Shown here piece by piece: positions 10,901 to 17,080 of a stretch of 23,468 nucleotides of DNA (position 1 is the stretch's first letter; every line of letters starts with the position of its first letter). The stretch is taken from the NCBI GenBank assembly GCA_002633005.1, contig NMRA01000205.1, positions 106,986-130,453 on the forward strand, given 5' to 3'. The position numbers and the translations under genes are program-made. Origin of the DNA: Phoronis australis (Eukaryota; Phoronida; Phoronidae). Under the pieces are notes generated by a model. The model was not told the origin of the DNA. It saw only the letters and a program-made list of their open reading frames with translations, and searched no databases.

Positions 10901-12740
10901 CCAGTTGGACCTGTCTTGAATGATTGGTGGCTTGCCAGTGGCATTTGGGATGTAGTAATGATATCCATCATTCTCTCCGTCGGTTTGTGTGCTCATCTGT
11001 TCATGCAGAGAATTAATACTATTCTGTGCATGACACTTACATTTCTCATGGTGTTTTGGCCAAACATTCAAAATAGTATGCTTATAGAGTGTCGCTGCGC
11101 ATACGGTCACCATTTTGCAATTTGACCGTGTTTTCCTAAATTTGGCCCGCTCTTGATTTACTACGCTCCCATGTGTACCGTTTTTCTTACATTTCTCGCG
11201 GGATATCAACCAAAGTTTCAAAAAGCCTGAACAAATTGTTGTAGCACCTATCATCGGTATTTTGCATTCCAACCGTGCTTTATTTTCACATATCCGTGTA
11301 GGCCATTCTGTGTCCAACCCTTTACAGGGCCCTCTACAGGGGATATTGTTGTCTTGTCTGCCTTGTACTGTTTTATCAATGCTTGTGCTACTCTGTGAAA
11401 CTGTTGGGGCAATGGTCATATATAACGAGCCCATACTTTGAGAACCAGTTTGATGCCCATTATTTAGTGGAGAAAACTGGTTCTCAAACTTTGGGCACCA
11501 TATATCCGACCATTACCTGTTTGTAATCAAATCAATTTGTATAAGTTGGGAGGTCTAGGTTCCAGTGAATAACATGATTCAAGTAGTCTCAGGATATACA
11601 AGGCCATTGTTCAGTAGCAATGAGTAATTGAGGTGCTGGCATTCTTAGCTTACACTTAAAGTGATTAAGTGCCGAAATTCAGGTGTACATTTTGTTGGCA
11701 TTATCTTACGACTTTGGCAGCTTTCTTATCAAACCCTTGGCATAGTCCTGACATTCACGCACACGTTGTAATTTCAGTCAACTCAAACAAGGCTTGACAG
11801 TACCGTTTTTCTTTACTAAAATTGTATGTTTGAGTCAAGAGTTCTTAAATCAGGTTTCAACACAATTTGGTGAAAATGGGCAGTTGCTTCAACTCAAATT
11901 CCCTTGTTTTACCTCACTTAAATCCGAGTCCATCTCTTCAAACACTGTTAATGTATGTCATGGGTATGGAAACTGTAGCAACATGTCATAAATTTCTCAA
12001 TGTTGATTGTTAAAAAACCCCAGAGGATGTTGAAACATTATTTGTTCATATTACATCCCTTGCACCCTCAGTTGACTGTTAAACAAACCGTTGTTCTGCA
12101 AGTTTTATTTCATTTCCATTTATTTTGTAGGCAGCAGACGATAGCCAGAAAGAGAATGTAGACAAAAAACGAGCTTCTGAAAAAAGTGGCAACTCTCCAT
12201 CATCGAAGAAACAGAAAACAGTGGACACACTGGATATTGAACTTCCAGATGCGCCAAAAGATGGTAGGTTTGGTAAAAATGAATTATTGCAGCACTACAA
12301 AATATGTTGTGGCATATAGGTGGGACTGACATCTTTTAACGAAGTGATTTCTGTCCGCGGAGAATTGTGTATGGCTTGTGCTGTTTTGTCTCGCTGAAAT
12401 TATACTTTGCTTCAAGGAGAAATTTAAATTCCAGAAATTTACAAGTAGAAAATGGTGCACTGTCCCTTTTCATCTGCTTTGTGTGTTATTTCTGCAATTT
12501 TTACTTTGCACTTTGTAACTTTGTAATACAGGTTTTTTGTCATTTTTGTTTGTGTTTATTCAACTAACCATGAAATTCTACTTTGTTGTCAAAAAGCCTG
12601 TGCTATTTTTAGAAATCCACCCTCTGTTGAATGTGAGAAAACCTCAGGAGAAGCGAACAGAGAGAAGGCAAAGCAAACCCCAGAAATCTCACAAGTCAAA
12701 GTCAGAAGGAAGGTCAAAGAAGGCAAAGACGGATGAATGA
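1952..12740 (+). CDS. RBBP5: RBBP5, WD40 core subunit of MLL/SET1 (COMPASS) H3K4 methyltransferases
   Basis: RBBP5 acts in the nucleus in the WRAD module (WDR5, RBBP5, ASH2L, DPY30), which activates MLL/SET1 enzymes that methylate histone H3 lysine 4. Twelve exons join in frame through GT-AG introns: 1952-1977, 2575-2747, 5586-5748, 6101-6210, 7619-7738, 8330-8483, 8731-8802, 9514-9631, 9757-9823, 10532-10628, 12131-12263, 12613-12740. They encode most of the N-terminal beta-propeller ([68 protein letters not shown]). After it come the activation/ASH2L-binding segment ([18 protein letters not shown]) and the WDR5-binding motif ([11 protein letters not shown]), then an acidic stretch, a Lys-rich linker and an HPLL motif. 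The visible coding length is 1361 nt. The first exon and about 47 codons of an early WD repeat are absent; the latter coincides with a repeat array and an N. The C-terminal tail is shorter than in the human protein (about 538 residues). Confidence 0.96.
2575..2747 (+). CDS. RBBP5: RBBP5 exon, first WD repeat
   Basis: 173 nt in phase 0. It starts [17 protein letters not shown], contains [18 protein letters not shown] and ends HVHPVCSL plus two bases of the next codon. Acceptor TTTGGCAG, donor GTTTGT. The next expected residues (the Trp-Ser-x-Asp-Gly start of a WD strand) are not in the following visible exon. Confidence 0.95.
2857..3000. repeat. 72-bp tandem duplication in an RBBP5 intron
   Basis: Two nearly identical 72-bp units (2857 and 2929), each holding TAACTCTAACTGAAAACTGC and TTTTACTTCTGTCCCACC. 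Only one or two differences are visible, so the duplication looks recent. It lies about 110 bp downstream of an RBBP5 donor. Because 72 is a multiple of three it keeps frames open on both strands, but nothing resembles coding sequence. Confidence 0.93.
3648..4799. repeat. 36-bp minisatellite, 32 copies, ending at an N
   Basis: 1152 bp is exactly 32 units of 36 bp, each with CATGACACTAACTTCCCTAC then AACTTCACCTTCATT. Only the first unit differs visibly; the rest look identical, implying recent expansion or homogenisation. On the + strand each unit has 14 C but 1 G and no AG dinucleotide. The array runs directly into the N at 4800, so its true length is unknown. Both strands are open throughout because the period is a multiple of three; these are not genes. 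Confidence 0.98.
4800..4800. other. Single N, probable assembly join
   Basis: The only ambiguous base in the window. The left side is the homogeneous 36-bp array; the right side is unrelated single-copy sequence richer in CpG. This suggests a contig join of unknown size inside the RBBP5 intron. The RBBP5 codons that should fall between 2747 and 5586 are probably lost here. Confidence 0.75.
5263..5380. mobile_element. Foldback MITE, copy 1, with 10-bp target duplication
   Basis: A 118-bp element flanked by perfect 10-bp direct repeats, CTTATTTCAC at 5253-5262 and 5381-5390. Termini are inverted: GTAAGTCACTTACATGG on the left against GTGATAATCACTTAAATGG read inward from the right. The core is inverted too: GTGAACCAGTTT near 5311 against AAATTGGTTCTCAAA near 5338. 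The left end carries a small duplication of TCACTTACA. No coding capacity, so non-autonomous. A 9-10 bp target duplication points to a Mutator-like DNA transposon (inference). Related copies lie near 11.4 and 13.9 kb. Confidence 0.85.
5586..5748 (+). CDS. RBBP5: RBBP5 exon, WD propeller
   Basis: 163 nt; its first base completes a split codon. It encodes [20 protein letters not shown], then [18 protein letters not shown] and [15 protein letters not shown]. Acceptor TTTTTCAG, donor GTATGC. Splicing directly from 2747 would stay in frame but would omit about 47 conserved residues, so a multiple-of-three exon is missing between them. Confidence 0.95.
6004..6085. repeat. 41-bp tandem duplication carrying branch-point-like motifs
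   Basis: Two 41-bp units (6004 and 6045) sharing TTGGCCTTCTGACGG and GTGTGATCGATTGTTCAAA with two differences. Each carries CTGAC (6017-6021 and 6058-6062), a strong animal branch-point match. No AG occurs from the first copy to the acceptor at 6099-6100, so either could serve the exon at 6101. Confidence 0.92.
6101..6210 (+). CDS. RBBP5: RBBP5 exon, WD propeller
   Basis: 110 nt in phase 0: [20 protein letters not shown], then [16 protein letters not shown] and a split Thr codon. It matches the family segment ending SIEFARKG. Acceptor CTCTCCCACAG, donor GTGAGT. The probable branch A is at 6061, 40 nt upstream of the exon. Confidence 0.95.
6465..6488. repeat. GT microsatellite
   Basis: A short run of GT dinucleotides with two GC interruptions, in the RBBP5 intron after the exon at 6101-6210. 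The rest of this intron to 7282 shows no gene. Confidence 0.9.
7283..7468. repeat. 23-bp minisatellite, 8 copies
   Basis: Tandem 23-bp units carrying AATAGTGCAGTTGGCTAGTC, nearly identical (one AAATAG to AAGTAG change is visible). It lies 150 bp before the acceptor of the RBBP5 exon at 7619. Each unit contains AG dinucleotides. Confidence 0.96.
7619..7738 (+). CDS. RBBP5: RBBP5 exon, WD propeller
   Basis: 120 nt; the first base completes the Thr codon split from the exon ending at 6210. It encodes [20 protein letters not shown], then [19 protein letters not shown] and a split Arg codon. Acceptor CTTGTGCAG, donor GTGAGA. The [15 protein letters not shown] block is highly conserved in RBBP5. 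Confidence 0.97.
7989..8204. repeat. 36-bp minisatellite, 6 copies
   Basis: Units begin ATTCAGATACATGTGTCGAC and continue AGTAAAGGTC. Each holds two palindromes, ACATGT and TGTCGACA. The first two units end GGTCGACTAC while later units have GGTCCACTA, so sub-variants occur in blocks, as expected from stepwise expansion. It is unrelated in sequence to the 36-bp array at 3648-4799. It lies about 125 bp before the RBBP5 acceptor at 8329. Confidence 0.97.
8330..8483 (+). CDS. RBBP5: RBBP5 exon, WD propeller
   Basis: 154 nt; the first base completes the split Arg codon. It encodes [20 protein letters not shown], then [20 protein letters not shown] and [11 protein letters not shown]. Acceptor CTGTTTCAG, donor GTATGT, phase 0 at the end. 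The last residue is Val where the human protein has Ala, just before the WHPVRP strand in the next exon. Confidence 0.97.
8731..8802 (+). CDS. RBBP5: RBBP5 exon, last propeller strand
   Basis: 72 nt, 24 full codons: [20 protein letters not shown] then QNQV. Acceptor TTGTTTTAG. The donor GTACGT at 8803 is chosen over GTGGTA at 8800 because it keeps the conserved Val before ENWSAF. Confidence 0.96.
8803..9513. other. RBBP5 intron, 711 bp, no further feature
   Basis: AT-rich intron. An open frame of 129 codons starts inside the preceding exon's shadow frame and reads on through the intron, but shows no domain or conserved motif. Confidence 0.7.
9514..9631 (+). CDS. RBBP5: RBBP5 exon, activation and ASH2L-binding segment
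   Basis: 118 nt in phase 0: [20 protein letters not shown], then [19 protein letters not shown] plus one base. In the mammalian protein this segment follows the propeller, binds ASH2L through the acidic [15 protein letters not shown] helix and contacts the methyltransferase SET domain. Every motif residue I can recall is conserved here. Acceptor AATGCTAG, donor GTGAGT. Confidence 0.97.
9757..9823 (+). CDS. RBBP5: RBBP5 exon, WDR5-binding motif
   Basis: 67 nt. Two bases complete a Gly codon, followed by [20 protein letters not shown] and a Ser codon, then two bases of a second Ser codon. The VDVTSVDPI core is the WDR5-binding motif of RBBP5. Acceptor CATGTTTCAG, donor GTACTT. Confidence 0.96.
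9991..10200. repeat. 42-bp minisatellite, 5 copies
   Basis: Units carry ATAAGTGTCTATCATTCTGT then GTTCGAGTGCACTATGGCTTAT; first and last have GTTGGAG. Each unit junction forms the perfect palindrome CTTATATAAG, which also resembles a TATA box. Located in the RBBP5 intron between 9823 and 10532. Open in several frames only because 42 is a multiple of three. Confidence 0.96.
10532..10628 (+). CDS. RBBP5: RBBP5 exon, acidic region
   Basis: 97 nt; the first base completes a Ser codon. It encodes [20 protein letters not shown], then [12 protein letters not shown]. It corresponds to the human segment with [15 protein letters not shown]. Acceptor GCATTTCAG, donor GTAAGG, phase 0. Confidence 0.96.
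10663..10782. repeat. 60-bp imperfect tandem duplication
   Basis: Two 60-bp units (10663 and 10723) beginning CCACTCGTGTCATGGGGGAC and CCACTCATGTCATAGGGGAC, each continuing with AGGCACAA and AGTCTTGGTGA. Divergence is about 15 per cent, older than most arrays here. It starts 35 bp after an RBBP5 donor and has no coding support. Confidence 0.88.
10783..11407. other. RBBP5 intron sequence, no supported gene
   Basis: A 212-codon frame is open on the minus strand from 11434 to 10796, but its translation shows no domain, signal peptide or repeat, and it overlaps a transposon at its start. Near 11039 and 11188 two segments share CTTACATTTCTC and a downstream CCAAA, hinting at an old local duplication. 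Confidence 0.55.
11408..11519. mobile_element. Foldback MITE, copy 3, near-palindromic
   Basis: Inverted arms flank a 22-bp loop. The inner 15 bp are perfect: TTTGAGAACCAGTTT at 11437-11451 and its complement at 11474-11488. The outer arms match imperfectly: GGCAATGGTCATATATAA on the left against GGTAATGGTCGGATATAT read inward from the right. The core, read on the opposite strand, aligns with the MITEs at 5263 and 13911, but the outer ends differ, so this is a separate subfamily. No clear target duplication was found. Confidence 0.82.
11520..12130. other. RBBP5 intron, no further feature
   Basis: AT-rich intron between the MITE and the exon at 12131. No repeats or coding motifs seen. Confidence 0.7.
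12131..12263 (+). CDS. RBBP5: RBBP5 exon, Lys/Ser-rich linker
   Basis: 133 nt in phase 0: [20 protein letters not shown], then [20 protein letters not shown] and APKD plus one base. The Lys-rich stretch KKRASEK...SSKKQKT is a likely nuclear localisation region (inference). The IELPDAP-D(E) block aligns with human IELQGVPNDE. Acceptor TTTTGTAG, donor GTAGGT. Confidence 0.93.
12613..12740 (+). CDS. RBBP5: RBBP5 terminal coding exon
   Basis: 128 nt. Two bases complete a Glu codon, then [40 protein letters not shown] and E, with TGA at 12738-12740. EIHPLL matches the conserved EVHPLL of RBBP5. The remaining 36 or so residues are very basic and shorter than the human tail. Acceptor CTATTTTTAG. 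Confidence 0.94.
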
Positions 12741-13060
12741 TGCGCTTCATCGTTACAGTTGGCTATACAAGCAACGAAATTGGAGTCCTAGGATATTATC
12801 ACAAAAGTGTGATGTAAAATTGTTCGGTGATCGTTTCTATATCCTTCACTCCGTTATTCGTAGGGGTGCATGCAGCCCTGGGGAGTACCCAGCTCTGTTT
12901 CCGATGAGGATTCACGTGGAAACTTTGGCTACTCACACATTTAGAGGGTGGACTCGACATTGTAGACCCATTTGTTGAGTTTCCATGTTGTAGACTTGTG
13001 TTCAAGGAATACATCCTTTTGTAATGATTAACTTCTTATTAAACTTTTGTAGGTCAATTG
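12741..13060 (+). other. RBBP5 3' UTR
   Basis: Sequence after the RBBP5 stop up to the likely cleavage zone. A polyadenylation hexamer ATTAAA at 13038-13043 is followed by TTTTGTAGG and a T-run, as expected for a cleavage site near 13055-13065. Short open frames here have no coding features. An alternative later signal, AATAAA, is at 13666-13671. Confidence 0.65.
13038..13043 (+). terminator. Candidate polyadenylation signal ATTAAA for RBBP5
   Basis: The commonest variant hexamer, about 300 bp after the stop codon and followed within 30 bp by GT- and T-rich sequence. It is the first hexamer of this class downstream of the stop that I could find. Confidence 0.6.
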
Positions 13061-13310
13061 TTTTTTTAATCCACCGTGAAGCAGCCCAACAAGAGAATGT
13101 CAAAAACTAAAATATCTTTGACAGCAGATTGTTTAAAATATAGATAATATTCACAACCTTTTGGAATTGAGATTTTTGTAGTAAGAAAAGGAACTGTTTG
13201 GTAGAGAATCAAACTCTCCAGGTGAACTTTTTCGTGGGGAAAAACTTAGAAATAGCAGCTCGTGATAGGGAGTTGTGTGAGGAGAGGCAGCCGTTCTAGA
13301 GAAAGGTGAC

Positions 13311-13512
13311 ATTTAGGGGCATGTTGTGGATATCCCCTCCCATCCCAAACATGTGGTTCATTTAGGGGCATGTTGTGGATACCCCCTCCCATCCCAAACA
13401 TATGTGGTTCATTTAGGGGCATGTTGTGGATACCCCCTCCCATCCCAAACATATGTGGTTCATTTAGGGGCATGTTGTGGATACACCCTCCCATCCCAAA
13501 CATATGTGGTTC
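13311..13512. repeat. 49-51-bp minisatellite, 4 copies
   Basis: Units start at 13311, 13360, 13411 and 13462 and carry ATTTAGGGGCATGTTGTGGA then CCCCTCCCATCCCAAACATA. The first unit lacks two bases (CATGTGG instead of CATATGTGG). Lies just after the RBBP5 3' end, or in its 3' UTR if the later AATAAA at 13666 is used. Open frames on both strands are by-products of the period. Confidence 0.95.
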
Positions 13513-13910
13513 ATTGTAGGTCTGTTTGTGAACTACAGTCAAAGATAAGTTGGTATTTGTACTAATGTTTGATTCAGTATTACTGGGTAATAGTGGATGA
13601 ACAAATGAACAGCAGTCTTTGTTGACCAAAGACTGTGAACGTGGAACTTTTCAGAAGTTGTAAGCAATAAAACTGGAGAAATGAGATTAATCCCTTTTGT
13701 TTTTGGTTACGTTGAGGCGTAAAAATCCCATCAGACTTGCCTTTTTCATTGTACATACTTATTCGTGCTATCATTTCTGGGCTTGTGTTATATTTTCTTG
13801 TTTTCTTGAACCCCAAAAATTTTGTAGGGAATGTCCACTGGACCCCAATGCTGGAAGTGAAGGGCGAACACTGTAAGTTGATATGGAATTTCAGTTGGTA
13901 TGCATGAATG

Positions 13911-14016
13911 AGTAATAGTTTCTTACAGGAGTCTCTGATTTTGAGAACCAGTTTTCTCCTCTGAATAACAGGCATCAAACTAGTTTAAAAACCGGGAACC
14001 CTGTAAGTGACTATTG
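13911..14016. mobile_element. Foldback MITE, copy 2, with 10-bp target duplication
   Basis: A 106-bp element flanked by perfect 10-bp direct repeats, TGCATGAATG at 13901-13910 and 14017-14026. Left end AGTAATAGTTTCTTACAGG is inverted relative to the right end, which reads CAATAGTCACTTACAGGG inward. The core TTTGAGAACCAGTTTTCTCC then CTGAATAACAGGCATCAAAC aligns with copy 1 and, reversed, with copy 3. Non-coding; same probable Mutator-like class. Confidence 0.87.
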
Positions 14017-14026
14017 TGCATGAATG

Positions 14027-15590
14027 TACCGAAATAATGAATTATTAAAAGTCAATAATTTTACTGTTGTGTTGTTTGTTTTACAATATAACACAAAAAA
14101 CAATGAATTGAGAAAATTTTCTCTTGAAATGCAGGTAGTATATGATGGATGAGCCAAAGAGCATTATTTTTATCCAGGTCCATCTTTGCTGCAAATAGCC
14201 ATGCTCGAGGAGGCACATTTTCACAGGCAGATTAGGATATCGTAAGGGGGTCCAGCCACAGTTTTTGAACAAAACCACCAACATAGCGGACGTAGAAATG
14301 ACCCTGTGTTTTGTTTTGTTTTCTTTTTCTGTTGTGTCATTTTTGGTCCTGTATATAAGATCGCTCTAACCCCCTAGTCGTCTCAGGTTGGGAAGTCACG
14401 GGATTCCGAGAATAGGTTAATTACTTAGTGTGGTATACATCCGGGTATTGGTAAATACGGACGCTTGATTCTTCCCTTCAATGCGTGATCTTGCATTGAT
14501 TCACATTCTGACGGAAGCATTGAAATCGGTTACTGTTGCTAACATATTGTATAGAGCGCCAGTCAACATATGTAAATATTGCTGTGCGAAATAAGCCTAG
14601 AGGAGAGCTGAGTAGCACCAAATTGTCACTGATGCGGTGAGAGGATAAAACTGTTCTCAGTTCTTATTTAAAATACACGACTATATCTCGCGTGAGTCTT
14701 GCTTAGCTAGATCCTGCGTTACTGATCTACCCGGTTTGGCATTTCCTTTTTGGGTCAATCTGGTGCAATAAAAGTAGCCAGGTCAGGTGTGAACTCAGAA
14801 TTCATTACCATTGTCAGTTTGTTAGTTCACTGCCAGATTATTGGATTATGAATTCAGTGACAAGAGAGCCATCTGGAAAGTACATACATACAACTAATAA
14901 CATCACTTAGAACATATCGGAATCTCCGCCTGACTAAGTCATTAGTTTAGAACTGAAGAATGCATTACAAACTATCATAAGTAGACTAGACAAGTGACAT
15001 GGCACAGGCATTAACGAAATGGAATTAACGCGTTATTAAACTATATACAGGCCTAGATTGATTAACGGGCAAATGAGTCAGTATAGCCGGAGGCATTAAC
15101 ACCTGAACTAACATGCCGTGTTGTCCTGCTACGCCTTCTGGTGTTGAGCCTGTCGTACTTTCAGAAATAAGAGTGTTTAAACGAAAATTTTACTAGCCAC
15201 TGATGGACTGAAATGTCGGACGTCCAATATCACTACTAATTGGGTTTATGGTGTCGTTAGTTACGTTTATGTATTGTAAATAACAGTCAAAATTTCTAAA
15301 ATAAATTTCCCCTGTTTCTCATGCACTTACTTGACACTGACACTGTTGATATTGTGAAACCTTACGAATTGGCTCCGAAAGCGGCGACCTGTGATCTAAA
15401 ATTTCGGAAATCCTGGTACGAGCAAACAACGCAAGGACATGCAGCACTCAGTGTGCGAAGGTTTTTGATACGGTGTTCAAAAACCAGACTCGGCCATCTG
15501 GGACATTCTTCTGGTTAGCATCCGAGTATCTGAATATCTCAAACGTGGCGAAGCCTTTATTGACAACCATATTTAGTGAAAATAAATCAG
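14027..15590. other. Intergenic, no gene recognised
   Basis: No open frame with coding features. A TATA-like GTATATAAGATCG lies near 14353 and an AATAAA at 14767-14772 on the + strand, which could bound a decayed retroelement or non-coding transcript. Neither end is supported by direct repeats, so I make no call. Confidence 0.5.
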
Positions 15591-15826
15591 AGGCGGATCT
15601 GCGGGGGCCCCCGGGTTCAGGGGGTTTAAATTCCCCCGGAACAGGATCAAAAATAAAAATTAAAAAAAAACGTCACCAGGAAAACGAAATCAGCTACAAA
15701 AACAGGAAAATTCTTGCACGGGAGGAGGGAAACCCCTCCCCCGGCGCTCGGCACTCGGCGCCTCTCTGGCCGATTCGCGCGAATCCCTAACCCCTGCTCC
15801 CCCTTACTGAAAACGTAGATCTGCCA
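15591..15826. mobile_element. 236-bp TIR element, probable non-autonomous DNA transposon
   Basis: Ends are inverted: AGGCGGATCTGCG at 15591-15603 against TGGCAGATCTACG read inward from 15826, 10 of 13 matching. The interior is strikingly GC-rich, with a hairpin GGGGGTTTAAATTCCCCC near 15619 and an A-run at 15662-15670. Flanking target duplications were not found. The start resembles the GGGCGGATCCAGG motif at 22167, suggesting one transposon class. Confidence 0.6.
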
Positions 15827-16782
15827 CGGTTTGTCAACGCCAATAACGTGCACTGTATATGATGTAGCTTTCCCTACGTTCAAGATTATCCATTTTACAT
15901 CTAATTATCAAAATACGGCCGGAACGACTGAGAGAACTCGCTCTCTACTTAGTTTGATCAGCCAACTACAGAAACTGTCCCAGATAGAAATCTTCTTTGT
16001 CCTGGAGGTAGGAAAGCGCATTGTTATCTTGGCCTCGTTTTAAAAATGTCGGGCTGATTCTAGGGATCATGTCGGAAAATATTGCATCCACAGATACTTC
16101 TCATGTTTATCCAACTTTCTGCCGCTGTAGTTGCCTTGCTGCCCGCAGCATGACAGTAAATAAAATTAACTTCGCTGGCACTGGAAGATCAAATACAGTT
16201 TGTGCAGTCGAGAATAATTGAATAGGCAAGGCACAAACAAATAACATGAGAAACTCCAATGACGTGACAACGCGGTCAGAGAAGTGTTGATGGATGTTAC
16301 AGCCTTTTGGGGCAATACTGCGAAATTCAATTGTCGGTGTACAATCCCGGACCCTCCTATATATATATATATATGTATGATGAATCAACAGTAGCATTTA
16401 TAAAACATGAACCTGCAGTGACCGTCTCAGCGCTGTATGGCTCCGGTCGGGTGCTAGCATGGATTACCTCACTACAACCAACTCCCGTTTTGTCTGTATT
16501 CCAGACGATCCCCGTTTTTCAGAGGCCTGATATCAGTGAATCATTCTTTTGTTCTCCGTGCTCAGTTCTTTGTCCGAATATGACGTCACGAGGCAAACGG
16601 GATTATCTTTCACGCTAAGTGATATACAACAACACATTTACTCAAAAATAATAGAGTCGACGGCAACACCAATATTCCCTGCTGAAAAGTAGAGAAGCAT
16701 TGTCCGACTCAAGATACTACTGAAAGGTCCGGTTTCCTTATGTTGTGAAAAACGGAAGTGAGTGCACCGACTTGACAGTTCA
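15827..16782. other. Intergenic / 3' flank of the LRR gene
   Basis: No gene recognised. It contains the TA microsatellite at 16358-16374. On the minus strand a variant polyadenylation hexamer AGTAAA falls at 16637-16642, about 140 bp after the LRR stop; no AATAAA was seen in range. Confidence 0.5.
16358..16374. repeat. TA microsatellite
   Basis: 17 bp of alternating T and A in intergenic sequence. Confidence 0.9.
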
Positions 16783-17080
16783 TTAATGGGTATGCAAATC
16801 TGCCGGTTCAGTTCTCCCAAATGTCGATGTCTCGGAAAAATCCGTGACCTCTTCTTCAACTGCGTCCATGTTCCTGAATGATGTATATGGGTTTACTTTT
16901 CTCAGTACGAAGTAGCTGTATATTTTGCGTTTATTTTGGTACAACATTACTGCGAGGAGAACCAGCACGGCCACAACAATGAATACAGCAACGATCACTG
17001 TCCCGGTGGAAGAGCTGGTACTACAGTCAAATGTCTTGTCCAAAATACTTATCCCCTTCAATGGCTCGGGAGACGCGCAC
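16783..17080 (-). CDS. LRR gene exon 2: LRRCT end, membrane helix, tail
   Basis: 298 nt ending in TAA at 16785-16783. It begins after acceptor AAATATTCCAG; the first G completes Thr331. CASPEPLKGISILDKTFDC supplies the last two LRRCT cysteines, which establishes the link to the upstream LRR exon. The helix and a tail with basic juxtamembrane QNKRK and an acidic EEEVTDF patch follow. Confidence 0.88.

Noticed and set aside
10796-11434. 212-codon minus-strand open frame
   Set aside because: Intronic, no domain, starts inside a MITE, and its composition matches the intron.
13246-13629. 127-codon minus frame and overlapping plus frame with Gly/Cys-rich repeats
   Set aside because: By-products of the 51-bp minisatellite downstream of RBBP5.
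14343-14772. Possible LTR or small transcription unit with TATA-like and AATAAA motifs
   Set aside because: No terminal repeats, target duplications or coding content could be shown.
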